A DNA stretch of 64,000 nucleotides from Prosthecobacter vanneervenii (GTDB lineage: Bacteria; Verrucomicrobiota; Verrucomicrobiia; Verrucomicrobiales; Verrucomicrobiaceae): the NCBI RefSeq assembly GCF_014203095.1, contig NZ_JACHIG010000011.1:124001-188000 (forward strand). Direction: 5' to 3'. Positions 8,045-16,290 of this stretch are shown one piece after another. Under the pieces are notes generated by a model. It was not told the origin of the DNA, did no database searches, and worked only from the letters and a program-made list of their open reading frames with translations. A program made the position numbers and the translations under genes. Each line of letters starts with the position of its first letter. The first letter of the stretch is position 1.

Positions 8045-10325
8045 ATACCGCTTCAGACTTTACCTTTTCACCCTCGCGATGTTGTGCGGGTTCGGGCTGC
8101 TCGTTTTCAGGCTCTGGTCTCTCCAGATTGACCGCCGGGAGGAGTTTGCCAAAATGATTCCTGGGGCCAAGAAAGAGCGCGCTCGTATTCCAGGGCCTCG
8201 CGGTGAGATCAAGGATCGCAATGGTGTCGTGCTGGCCACCAACAAGGCCAGCTTTGAAGTGCGTGTTAATCTCGCTGAAGTCGTCGCTGAGTACAAACGC
8301 CTCGTCAAAGAGAAGAAGCGGCCAGCCATTCCGGAGATTACTTTTGAGATCGTCGAAAAAGGCATCAAGCGTCAAAAGCCTGAGCTGGACATCTACAAGG
8401 TCTTTGAAGAGACCATCACGCGCAGGATGATGGAGATGGGCGTGCACAAGGACTACTCCGTGGATTCCCTGCGTGTGCATTACCGCAGCTTTGGCGGTGC
8501 AGTGCCCTGGGTCTATCGGGATGATCTGACCTTTGCGGAGTTCAGCCGCATCGCCGAGCACAACTTGGGGCTGCCTGGTGTCACTGTGGCGGAACGTGCT
8601 TCGCGTGTGTACCCGCTCAAGTCTGTCGCTTGTCACATTCTGGGCTATGTACGTCTGCCGGATGATCAGCGTGCCTCCGCAGAAGACCGCAAAGGCTGGG
8701 ATTATTATGTGCCGGATGACTTTGGCGGTGCAGGTGTGGAGAAGAGCTTTGACAACTACCTGCGTGGCAAGCCAGGTGTCCGTGTGATGCAGCGCGATCA
8801 GCGCGGCAGACCTGTGGGCGAAGTGGATGAGGAGTACGTGGAACCGCGCAAGGGCAACGACGTCTATCTCACCCTGGATGCCCGCATGCAGATCATTGCG
8901 GACAAAGCCCTTCGAGACGCCAAAATCGGCCGCGGCGCTGTGGCCGTGATCGAGCCCAATTCCGGGGAAGTGCTGGCGATGGTGTCTGTGCCTTCCTTTG
9001 ACCCGAACCAGTTTATTCCGAGCATTCAGCAGTCGGACTGGGATGCGCTGCTGGGCAATCCTACGATCCCGCTGCTGAATCGAGCGGTGAAGGGACATGT
9101 GCCGGGATCGACCTTCAAGATCCCGATTTCATTTGCAGGCTGTTTGGCTGGAATTCAGCTCAGCCACTTCAACTGCAGCGGCAGCGTTACTTATGGCAAC
9201 AAGGCCATGCAATGCTGGATTCAGCGTCAGAGTGGCGGCTCCCACGGCACACTTGGGCTCAGCGATGCCATCAAGTACTCCTGCAACTGCTTCTTCTACC
9301 GTTACGGCAACGCCGCCGGCATCGGCAACATCACCAAAGTGGGCAAGATTTTGGGCATCGGTACCAGGACTGGTATTGAACTGGAAGATGAAAACCCGGG
9401 CATTCTTCCCAATCCTGACTGGCTGCGCGCCACACATCCCAATGAGCGTTGGAGTGACGGAGCCACCGCCAATACCTCCATTGGTCAGGGATACGTGCTG
9501 GCTTCTCCTCTGCAGATGGCCTCTGTCAGCGCGACAGTGGCAAACGGCGGCAAGGCCTGGAGCCCGCATCTGCTCAAGCGGGTGATGGATCATGACCAGG
9601 TGGTGCTGGACAATCCGCCGAGCCTTCGTGGTGACCTTTCCGCCAGTGTGAAGCCCGAGGAGATCGAGGTCATCCGCAAAGGAATGTGGAAGGTGGTTAA
9701 CGATCCCTCCGGTACCGGTAAAGGGGCGCGCATCACTGGAGTGGAGGTAGCGGGCAAGACCGGTACGGCGCAAAACTGGCGTCTGGATGAAAAACACATC
9801 AAGCATGACGACAATCACACCTGGTTCATCTGTTTCGCGCCTTATAAAGATCCCAAGTTTGCCGTGGCCGTGCTGGTGCAGAATGGCAAGTCCGGTGGAG
9901 GATGTGCAGCGCCTGTGGCGCGTCGAGTGCTGGAGCAGTGCCTGGCACTGGAAAATCCGAAGTTTAACATCGCCGTGACGCCGATGGAGCCGGCGGAAGG
10001 GCATTTCAATCACATAGCAGCCGTCCAATACGCTGATGCTGCGGTGCCCGCTGAGGCACTCGGTGGGGATGAGGACGGAGACGTGGGCACGGGTGTGTCC
10101 GCGCCTGAACCGGATGGTGATGACGCGCCGCGTGTGAAAACGGCGCCCAACATCAAGCCGAAGGCCGATTCAGCGGGATCGGCCGGAGCCAGCTCTGAGC
10201 AGAAAGTACCACAGGCCGTGCCAGTGCGCAGGGTCGGTATCTTCAACCGGGCAGGCTCCCAGGAAAACAAACCTTCCGATGCTGCTCCTGGCGGCGGCGG
10301 ATTATTCCGCAGGCTCTTCCGCTGA
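8034..10325 (+). CDS. mrdA: Penicillin-binding protein 2, elongation-specific transpeptidase
   Basis: This is the class B PBP that crosslinks peptidoglycan during elongation. The 763-residue protein has a single N-terminal membrane anchor (FTLAMLCGFGLLVFRLW), the dimerisation motif PGPRGEIKDRNG, and a transpeptidase domain with catalytic S359-T-F-K362 (PGSTFK), SxN as S416-C-N, and the KTG triad at K575. After the domain, about 120 residues form a low-complexity acidic/Ala/Pro tail (about 640-763). This is longer than the typical family length of about 600-650. The gene overlaps mreD. No rodA follows; rng does. Confidence 0.93.
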   Translation: MVVKYRFRLYLFTLAMLCGFGLLVFRLWSLQIDRREEFAKMIPGAKKERARIPGPRGEIKDRNGVVLATNKASFEVRVNLAEVVAEYKRLVKEKKRPAIPEITFEIVEKGIKRQKPELDIYKVFEETITRRMMEMGVHKDYSVDSLRVHYRSFGGAVPWVYRDDLTFAEFSRIAEHNLGLPGVTVAERASRVYPLKSVACHILGYVRLPDDQRASAEDRKGWDYYVPDDFGGAGVEKSFDNYLRGKPGVRVMQRDQRGRPVGEVDEEYVEPRKGNDVYLTLDARMQIIADKALRDAKIGRGAVAVIEPNSGEVLAMVSVPSFDPNQFIPSIQQSDWDALLGNPTIPLLNRAVKGHVPGSTFKIPISFAGCLAGIQLSHFNCSGSVTYGNKAMQCWIQRQSGGSHGTLGLSDAIKYSCNCFFYRYGNAAGIGNITKVGKILGIGTRTGIELEDENPGILPNPDWLRATHPNERWSDGATANTSIGQGYVLASPLQMASVSATVANGGKAWSPHLLKRVMDHDQVVLDNPPSLRGDLSASVKPEEIEVIRKGMWKVVNDPSGTGKGARITGVEVAGKTGTAQNWRLDEKHIKHDDNHTWFICFAPYKDPKFAVAVLVQNGKSGGGCAAPVARRVLEQCLALENPKFNIAVTPMEPAEGHFNHIAAVQYADAAVPAEALGGDEDGDVGTGVSAPEPDGDDAPRVKTAPNIKPKADSAGSAGASSEQKVPQAVPVRRVGIFNRAGSQENKPSDAAPGGGGLFRRLFR

Positions 10326-10361
10326 AGACTGCACTCATTTTCCCCAAGGAGACTTTACATC

Positions 10362-11948
10362 ATGGCATTGACCTTCGTTCAGAGAATCAAAGAACTGCTT
10401 ACCGGCAAACGCGACATCAAGAGCGGCGTGCGGCTCGTCATCAACTGCGAGAAACTTGAAAACCGTGTGGCGCTCCTCGACAAAGGCGTTGTCGAAGAGT
10501 ACAACATCGAGCGTGTCGGCACCAACAGCCTTATCGGCAGTGTGTTCAAAGGACGCATCCGCAACATCGAACAAGGGCTCAAAGCCATGTTCATCGACAT
10601 CGGCTTCGACAAAAACGCCTTCCTGCATTTCTGGGACGCCATTCCTGCCGCGCTGGATGCCGGGCTGGAGGAGATCAACCGTGGTGGCAGCAAAAAAAAG
10701 AAGCGCATCGAGGCCAAGGACATTCCCAGCCTGTATCCTGTTGGCTCTGAAATCATGGTGCAGGTGACCAAAGGACCCGTGGGCAACAAAGGCCCACGCG
10801 TGACCACCAACATCTCCCTGGCCGGCCGCCTGCTGGTGCTGATGCCGCTGAACGACACCTGCGGCATCTCCCGCAAGATCGAGGACCCCAAAGAGCGCTC
10901 CCGTCTGCGTAAGATCATTGAGAAGATCAGTCTGCCGGAAGGCATGGGCATCATCCTGCGCACCGAAGCCTCAGGCAAACGTGCGCGCCATATCGTGCGG
11001 GATTTGAACATCCTGCTCGACGAGTGGGACCAGATCGTGGCCAAGCGCGACGGGCAGAACGCCCCGGTCTGCTGCTTCCAGGAGCCTGATCTTGTGGAGC
11101 GCACGGTGCGTGATTTCCTGACCGAAGACATCGACGAAGTGGCCTGCGATGACGGAGCCACTGTGGAGCGCATGCAGCGCATGGCCGCGTTGATTTCCGG
11201 GCGTGCCAAACGCCGGATCAACTACTATCAGGGCCAGACCGCCATCTTTGAGCACTACGGCATCCAGAAGCAGATCGACAATGCCTTCTACCGCCAGGTA
11301 TGGCTGCCTTGCGGCGGCTACATCGTCATCGACCAGACGGAGGCACTCGTCTCCATCGACGTTAACACAGGCCGCAACAAAGGGCATAAGGATGTCGACA
11401 AGCTGCTGCTCGAAACCAACCTCGAAGCCGCCGCTGAAGTGGCGCGCCAGCTCCGCCTGCGCAACATGGGTGGCCTGATCGTCGTGGACTTCATCGACAT
11501 GAAGCATCGCCGCGACCAGCAGGCCGTGTACAAGCTCATGATGGAGCATCTCAAGCGTGACAAGGCCAAGACGCAGGTGCTGCCCATCTCGCAGTTCGGC
11601 CTTATGGAGATGACACGCCAGCGACTTAATGAGAGCCTGGGCACCACGCTCTATGAACCCTGTCCCTACTGCAAAGGGCACGGTCAGGTCAAAACACCGC
11701 TGACCATGAGTGTGGAACTGCAGCGCAGGCTGGTTTCTGTGCTGGGCCGCGCCAAGGAGGATCAGAAGAGTCTCATTGTCATCGTGCATCCCGAGGTGCT
11801 CAACCGCCTCAAGACTGAGGACGGCGAACTGCTCGTGGATCTTGAACGCAAATATCAGGCGCGCCTCACTTTCCGCAGCGATCCCGCCTTCCATCGAGAG
11901 CAGATCACGCTCGCGAATGCGACGACCGGCGAGGAAATCCGAGTTTAA
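10362..11948 (+). CDS. rng: Ribonuclease E/G family endoribonuclease
   Basis: This is a single-strand-specific endoribonuclease for rRNA and mRNA processing. The 528-residue length matches RNase G or a short RNase E catalytic core without the long degradosome scaffold tail. It has an S1-like RNA-binding domain (SLIGSVFKGRIRNIEQGL, FIDIGFDKNAFLH), the DNase-I-like catalytic region with SIDVNTGRN and LIVVDFIDM (metal-binding aspartates), and a zinc-link-like CPYCKGHG near residue 430. An AAGGAG ribosome-binding site lies at 10346-10351. The position after mreBCD-PBP2 parallels enterobacterial mreBCD-rng. Confidence 0.9.
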   Translation: MALTFVQRIKELLTGKRDIKSGVRLVINCEKLENRVALLDKGVVEEYNIERVGTNSLIGSVFKGRIRNIEQGLKAMFIDIGFDKNAFLHFWDAIPAALDAGLEEINRGGSKKKKRIEAKDIPSLYPVGSEIMVQVTKGPVGNKGPRVTTNISLAGRLLVLMPLNDTCGISRKIEDPKERSRLRKIIEKISLPEGMGIILRTEASGKRARHIVRDLNILLDEWDQIVAKRDGQNAPVCCFQEPDLVERTVRDFLTEDIDEVACDDGATVERMQRMAALISGRAKRRINYYQGQTAIFEHYGIQKQIDNAFYRQVWLPCGGYIVIDQTEALVSIDVNTGRNKGHKDVDKLLLETNLEAAAEVARQLRLRNMGGLIVVDFIDMKHRRDQQAVYKLMMEHLKRDKAKTQVLPISQFGLMEMTRQRLNESLGTTLYEPCPYCKGHGQVKTPLTMSVELQRRLVSVLGRAKEDQKSLIVIVHPEVLNRLKTEDGELLVDLERKYQARLTFRSDPAFHREQITLANATTGEEIRV

Positions 11949-11980
11949 TTTCTTTCCTGCCGAGCTGACTGATGACACTG

Positions 11981-12009
11981 GGAGACGAGCTGGCTCGTCT
12001 CCTTTTTTT
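11981..12009 (+). terminator. Rho-independent terminator of the mre-rng operon
   Basis: A perfect 9-bp stem GGAGACGAG (11981-11989) / CTCGTCTCC (11994-12002) with a CTGG tetraloop is followed directly by seven T at 12003-12009. It lies 32 bases after the rng stop. There is no T-run on the minus-strand side, so it works for the plus-strand operon only. Confidence 0.93.
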
Positions 12010-12028
12010 ACCTTTTCAGGATAGCCAG

Positions 12029-12640
12029 CTATTTTTGCCAGCTGGTCTCCACCTGCTCGAAGGGAACATCCAAGGCGGTGTAGCGCTCCCAGTCTGTATC
12101 GTCAAAGTGCCACCATTCGCTCTCAAACAGGGCGAAGCCGTGCTTCTGCATTACTTCCTGCAGTTTGGCGCGGTTTTTGAAAGCGGCAGGTGAAACGAGA
12201 TTGAAGTGTGCTCCTGCTCTTTCAGAAAAGTCGTCATGAGCCGTTGGCATGGTCAGTTCCTGGCCATGTGAATTGACGAGTGTCAGGTCCACCGCTGCGC
12301 CACGGTTATGGCGTCCGCCTTTGGCGGGATCTGCGACGTATCGAGCATCTGGCAGCGTTTTCCACATCGCACGCTGTACAGACAGCGGCCGGTAGGCGTC
12401 CCAGATTTTCAGGCCCAGTCCCATAGACTTGAGTTCTGTCTGTACTCTGGTCAGCTTCGCGGCTGTTTCTGGGCGCAGCAGCGCACGGGCGCTCTTTGGA
12501 TAAAACGCGGTTTTGAAGAAGTTGTCTGCCGTTGTGTAGCGCAGACTGACCACCATGCCGTCAGCGGGTGTGCCGATCTCGACAAGTGTTTGAGCCGTGA
12601 GGAAAGGAGTGCTGAATAGCAGCAGGATGAGGATTCTCAT
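12029..12640 (-). CDS. VanX-like D-alanyl-D-alanine dipeptidase (M15D), exported
   Basis: This is a predicted zinc dipeptidase that would hydrolyse D-Ala-D-Ala or related cell-wall dipeptides. The ATG at 12640 gives 203 residues and a signal peptide (MRILILLLFSTPFLTAQ). The frame opens further upstream but that part overlaps the TPR gene. Key motifs are DAYRPLSVQRAMW, GGRHNRGAAVDLTL (first zinc His and Asp) and ESEWWHFDD (catalytic Glu and second zinc His), all as in VanX/DdpX. The signal peptide places it in the periplasm, so it is more likely used for muropeptide recycling than for vancomycin resistance; no vanHA genes are present. It is 37 bases downstream of the TPR gene. Confidence 0.88.
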   Translation of the reverse strand: MRILILLLFSTPFLTAQTLVEIGTPADGMVVSLRYTTADNFFKTAFYPKSARALLRPETAAKLTRVQTELKSMGLGLKIWDAYRPLSVQRAMWKTLPDARYVADPAKGGRHNRGAAVDLTLVNSHGQELTMPTAHDDFSERAGAHFNLVSPAAFKNRAKLQEVMQKHGFALFESEWWHFDDTDWERYTALDVPFEQVETSWQK

Positions 12641-12677
12641 GGCAGAAGGCGTTGGAATCCTGAGCCTCAGGCGCTGC

Positions 12678-14864
12678 TTAGCGCTGGGAAACTTTGCCGC
12701 CTTGGAGAAGCTTTTCCAGATTGGCATCAGGGCGGACGCCTTTCTTGATGGCCTCATCGTATTCAGCGCGCGCCTTGTCCCACTGCGGCGGATCCCAGGT
12801 GATGTAGAGCACGGCCAGATTGAAGTGGGCTTCGCCATAACTAGGGTCGATGGCCAGCGCTGTTTTGAATTCACGCTCGGCACGCTCGATGAGGCTCAGC
12901 TTGGTGGCGATGATGCCCAGGTAGTGCCTGCCGCTGGCATTGTCCGGGCGCTTGGCCAGACTCTTTTCAAAATAGGTCATCGCATCCTTCCAGCGCTCCT
13001 GCTTGAAGTAGGTGACGCCCAGAGCGAATGAGGCTGGCTCGTTGCTCGGATCATAGGCTAGTGCCTTTTGCAGAGCCACTTCCGCCTCAGCGTGCTTGTT
13101 TTCGCGCTGGCGAGTGATGCCAAGGCCGATAAGAGCGGTGACGTTCTTCGGCTCAGCGCGCAGGGCATCCTGGTAGAGCTTGGCGGCAGTGCCGAAATCC
13201 TTGTTCATGTAGGACTCATTGGCTTGATTGATGAGCTTTTCGACTGAGGTCGGTTCCGGCTGGGCCATTTTTTTGTCGCTGTCCGGCGAGGCGCTGGCAA
13301 CCAAGGTGGCCTGAACGCCCTTTGCACCGAGGAGTTCACGTGCGACGGGATCTGTGAAAAGCTTCTCTTCATCAGGAGTGAGGATCATGCGTGCTTCCTT
13401 CATCTCCTCGACCTGCTTGATGAGGTCTTTGGAGGCGTTCTCCATCTTCTGGAGCTCGGCGATCATGAGATCCTTGGCCGCCTGCTGGCGATGCTGAGCA
13501 CGGAGCTGGCGCATGATGATGCCGCGCAGCAGTTCATTCTCCTGGGTGAGCTCAGGAGTGGCGGCCATCTTGCCCTCCATGCCACCCGCTTGCAGTTCCT
13601 TGAGCTGCTTGGTCAGCTCGGCCACCTGAGTCTGGTAGGTGGCGCTTTCCTTGCGCAATTCTGCCATCTGTCCCTGCAGACCGGTGAGCTGTCCGCGCAG
13701 ATCAGCGATTTCCTTGTCTTTGCGGCCCACATCTGCCTTGAGAGTTTCCACCTGCTTTTGCGCATCTGTGAGCTCTTTTTTCAGGCGATCATTCTCGGCC
13801 AGCAGTCGCTTCATTTCAGAGCTGACGGTTTTCTTCTTGAGGTCATCCACCTCGGCTTGCAGGCCCAGGCTGCGTGCACTGGCGGCATCCCGTTCTTTCA
13901 CGGCAGCATCCTTCTGCTTCACCGCATCGTCCCTTTGGGCCATCGCGGTGTCACGGTCCTTCACGATCTGCTCGCGCTCCTTGAGGATTTTGGAGCGCTC
14001 CTGCTCGATGTCAGCCATCTTGGTGGAGGCTTCAGCCAGTTTTTGTGAGGCCTCTTTGGAGGCGGCCTCGGCAGCTTGCAGGCGCTGGCCGTTTTTGCGC
14101 ATTTCCAGTTCCACGGCCATTTTTTCCTCCATCAGCTTGCCCATCTTGTCCTGAGCAGCGCGGCCTTCCTCCACGTCCTTGCCCATGGCGAGGATGGTCT
14201 GCTCCATGGCGGCGGCCTTCTTACCCAGTGCATCGTTCTGTTCGCGTGCGGTGGTGATCTCTCCCGAGGCCCACTGGTACCAGTTCTGCCATTTACCGAG
14301 GTCCAGCTGCTGCTGATTGGCTTTTGTTTCAAGTTCCAGCACGCGCTGCTTATACATGAGCTCCCACTGGCCGAGCATCTCGCTGAGGCTCGGGAGGGCT
14401 CCAGTAGTAGGGGCGGGAGCGGCTGCCGCAGGCTGTGCCAGCACCCCTGGAGTGGGGATGGCTGCCGTCGGGGCTGCCGCTGCCACCGGTGTTGAAACTG
14501 CCGGGGTGGGAACGGCGGCTGGCGCTGGAGCTGGCGCAGGTGTCTGGGCTGCGGTGGCTGCGCGAGACTGGAGGCGCATGAGTGCATCCTGAATCTTCTG
14601 CTGGCGCGCAGCACGCATCTCTGGCTGCCAGGTGGGGTAGTTCCGCGCGATGCTGTCCATGATCTCGCCAGCCTGCTTGAACTTGCTTTGTGCCAGCGGG
14701 ATGTCTCCTGAGGCCTCCAGTTTGGCAGCCTCATTGTTGAGAACGAAGCCGCGGAAGTACTGCTCCGCCACGTCACTGCCCGTATCGATGGACTGGGCAT
14801 GTGACACCGGAGCGGTAAGGGCAAGCGCCGCCATGAGGGTGAGGACGGAAAAACGACGATTCAT
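12678..14864 (-). CDS. Exported coiled-coil and TPR protein
   Basis: This is an unnamed 728-residue envelope protein. It has a signal peptide ending SHAQ, then a helical region to about residue 110, an Ala/Pro-rich linker (about 112-165), and a long heptad-rich coiled coil (about 170-470, many KEREQIVKDRD-like repeats). After a bridge containing LTPDEEKLFTDP, about four TPR units run from about 550 to 715 (KDFGTAAKLYQDALRAEP, AEVALQKALAYDPSN, AMTYFEKSLAKRPDN, AEREFKTALAIDPSYGEAH). TPRs usually bind partner proteins, and the coiled coil suggests a periplasmic filament or scaffold. It is probably co-transcribed with the downstream dipeptidase. The function is unknown. Confidence 0.85.
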   Translation of the reverse strand: MNRRFSVLTLMAALALTAPVSHAQSIDTGSDVAEQYFRGFVLNNEAAKLEASGDIPLAQSKFKQAGEIMDSIARNYPTWQPEMRAARQQKIQDALMRLQSRAATAAQTPAPAPAPAAVPTPAVSTPVAAAAPTAAIPTPGVLAQPAAAAPAPTTGALPSLSEMLGQWELMYKQRVLELETKANQQQLDLGKWQNWYQWASGEITTAREQNDALGKKAAAMEQTILAMGKDVEEGRAAQDKMGKLMEEKMAVELEMRKNGQRLQAAEAASKEASQKLAEASTKMADIEQERSKILKEREQIVKDRDTAMAQRDDAVKQKDAAVKERDAASARSLGLQAEVDDLKKKTVSSEMKRLLAENDRLKKELTDAQKQVETLKADVGRKDKEIADLRGQLTGLQGQMAELRKESATYQTQVAELTKQLKELQAGGMEGKMAATPELTQENELLRGIIMRQLRAQHRQQAAKDLMIAELQKMENASKDLIKQVEEMKEARMILTPDEEKLFTDPVARELLGAKGVQATLVASASPDSDKKMAQPEPTSVEKLINQANESYMNKDFGTAAKLYQDALRAEPKNVTALIGLGITRQRENKHAEAEVALQKALAYDPSNEPASFALGVTYFKQERWKDAMTYFEKSLAKRPDNASGRHYLGIIATKLSLIERAEREFKTALAIDPSYGEAHFNLAVLYITWDPPQWDKARAEYDEAIKKGVRPDANLEKLLQGGKVSQR

Positions 14865-14935
14865 GGAATTTTCAGGGGGAGGGGGACGAGAATACCGCTT
14901 CGCAGCGGCCTTGTAAATGATCTTGGCAGCCGGAC

Positions 14936-15565
14936 TCAGGCCTGCCGCTGCCGCAAAACGGCCACCCAGCGGTCCACCGATTTGCCTGGTGCGTCCTTCA
15001 GGGACCGGCTTTCCTTGTTGCGCTTGTTGCTGACGACCTCCATGCCAAGCGACTCCAAGGCACGGAGGGCCAGCCGGTGCTCGACGTCAAAATAGCTCGT
15101 GATGACCAGCATGCCGTCCGGGCGGAGTTTGGCGATGCCCTGGTCAAAAATCTTCTTCCACAGCTCCTGCCCGTGCCAGAAGTTCTGATGGCGTAGAAAC
15201 ACCATGTTGAAGTCATCTCCTAGTTCCTTGTGCTGGTCGATCTTGGTGGCGTCTTCGATCAAAAACTGCGCAGGCAGATTGCGGTGAGTTTCACGCGCCT
15301 GCCGGATTTCCCGGATGCGGATGTCTGCGCCGATCATTTCCACGGCACCGCCTTGGGTCAAATCTGAGCCCACCTGGATCAAAGTCTCCGCCTCATCACA
15401 ACGTCCGCAGGCAAGGTTGAGAATGCGCATGTCCTTCTGTCCGGCAGGCAGATGCGGGGACAGCGAATCGTGTAGAAGCGATTTCAGCTTCGACATGTCT
15501 TCCTCAATGGTGTTTGCCGTCTGCAAAGGGAGCTTTTGGGACTGAAAAAGTGGATTCATAATCAC
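14936..15565 (-). CDS. Class I SAM-dependent methyltransferase-like protein
   Basis: The protein is about 207-209 residues. The GTG at 15565 overlaps the upstream gene's TGA (GTGA), and an ATG at 15559 is the alternative start. A Rossmann methyltransferase motif I is seen in ILNLACGRCDEAETL, with the acidic strand end GADIRI, then FNMVFLRHQNFWHG and the post-motif LRPDGMLVITSYF. The glycine motif (ACGRCDEAE) is degenerate compared with the usual ExGxGxG. The substrate is unknown. Its translational overlap with the exported protein upstream suggests a linked role. Confidence 0.72.
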   Translation of the reverse strand: MIMNPLFQSQKLPLQTANTIEEDMSKLKSLLHDSLSPHLPAGQKDMRILNLACGRCDEAETLIQVGSDLTQGGAVEMIGADIRIREIRQARETHRNLPAQFLIEDATKIDQHKELGDDFNMVFLRHQNFWHGQELWKKIFDQGIAKLRPDGMLVITSYFDVEHRLALRALESLGMEVVSNKRNKESRSLKDAPGKSVDRWVAVLRQRQA

Positions 15566-16281
15566 TCCAGTTTGGAAAACACGCCTGCTGCGGCTTTGAC
15601 GGAGATGCCTTGATTGGCGGCATAGGCCCTGGCGGCGCTCATGCGGATTTCAGACAACGTTCCTTTGCTCAGCCAGACATCGAGCGCATCTCTCAGCACA
15701 AAAGCCCCCGGATACATCAGCTGCTCGGTGGTGAGCACCGGGCGGGTCTTCAAGGCAGCAAGATGAGGTTTGAAATAGCTGCCACTGACACAGCAGAGGA
15801 TGATGGCATCCGTAGGAGGTGCTTCTGCGCCCAGAACGGAGACTGCCACGGGTTCATCCATGAGCCCATTATGGCCAATGAAAGCTGTGAGATCACACTT
15901 TCGGTCCCGCAGGCTGTTGAAAAAGGCCTCGAGGCACTGGTGAATGTTTTTGCCACGCCATGCTTCGGCGACCAGCGTGCAATCCTTGGCTGCATTCCGG
16001 TAAATGCGACGGTCTAATATCTGCAGCGTAGGATTGGCCTCTGCTTTTTCGAGCCGCCAGGACTTGCTGCGGGCAAAGATGGATCTGAATCCTTCGGAGG
16101 CACCCCAGTACAGATTGGACTCAGCATCATCGCCGTTGCCAATTTTGGCCGGGACTGGAGAGATGCCCTGGGTGGCATTGTCAGCGAGAGCGACAAAGAC
16201 ATGTACGCGCGTAGGAGCGGCAGAAGCATGGACGCCGCAGGCAGCCAGAACGAGGCCAAAAACGACGGTCCAAGTTTTCAT
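15562..16281 (-). CDS. Exported protein of unknown function with a possible caspase-fold His/Cys pair
   Basis: This 239-residue protein has a signal peptide (MKTWTVVFGLVLAACGVHASA). The mature N-terminus carries ALADNATQGISPVPAKIG and GDDAESNLYWGASEGF. Two hydrophobic strands end in a His-Asn-Gly (FIGHNG, H137) and a Cys-Cys-x-Ser (IILCCVSGSYF, C163/C164). That strand-HxG and strand-C arrangement recalls clan CD peptidases (caspase/CHAT type), although the spacing of about 26 residues is short. I do not recognise a named family. It is followed by the overlapping methyltransferase-like gene and starts 9 bases after the trpB stop, so it may be the tail of the trpB transcript. Confidence 0.7.
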   Translation of the reverse strand: MKTWTVVFGLVLAACGVHASAAPTRVHVFVALADNATQGISPVPAKIGNGDDAESNLYWGASEGFRSIFARSKSWRLEKAEANPTLQILDRRIYRNAAKDCTLVAEAWRGKNIHQCLEAFFNSLRDRKCDLTAFIGHNGLMDEPVAVSVLGAEAPPTDAIILCCVSGSYFKPHLAALKTRPVLTTEQLMYPGAFVLRDALDVWLSKGTLSEIRMSAARAYAANQGISVKAAAGVFSKLE

Positions 16282-16290
16282 GGCCTAAAA

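Noticed and set aside
8004..9098. Open frame on the minus strand opposite mrdA
   Set aside because: mrdA has intact SxxK, SxN and KTG motifs; the reverse frame has no domain or start context.
12029..12640. Vancomycin-resistance function for the VanX-like gene
   Set aside because: The protein has a signal peptide and there are no vanH, vanA or vanRS genes nearby, so a resistance role is not supported.
14895..14908. Small GNRA-loop hairpin upstream of the coiled-coil gene as a terminator
   Set aside because: On the minus strand a 5-bp stem has a GCGA loop, but the following bases are not a T-run.
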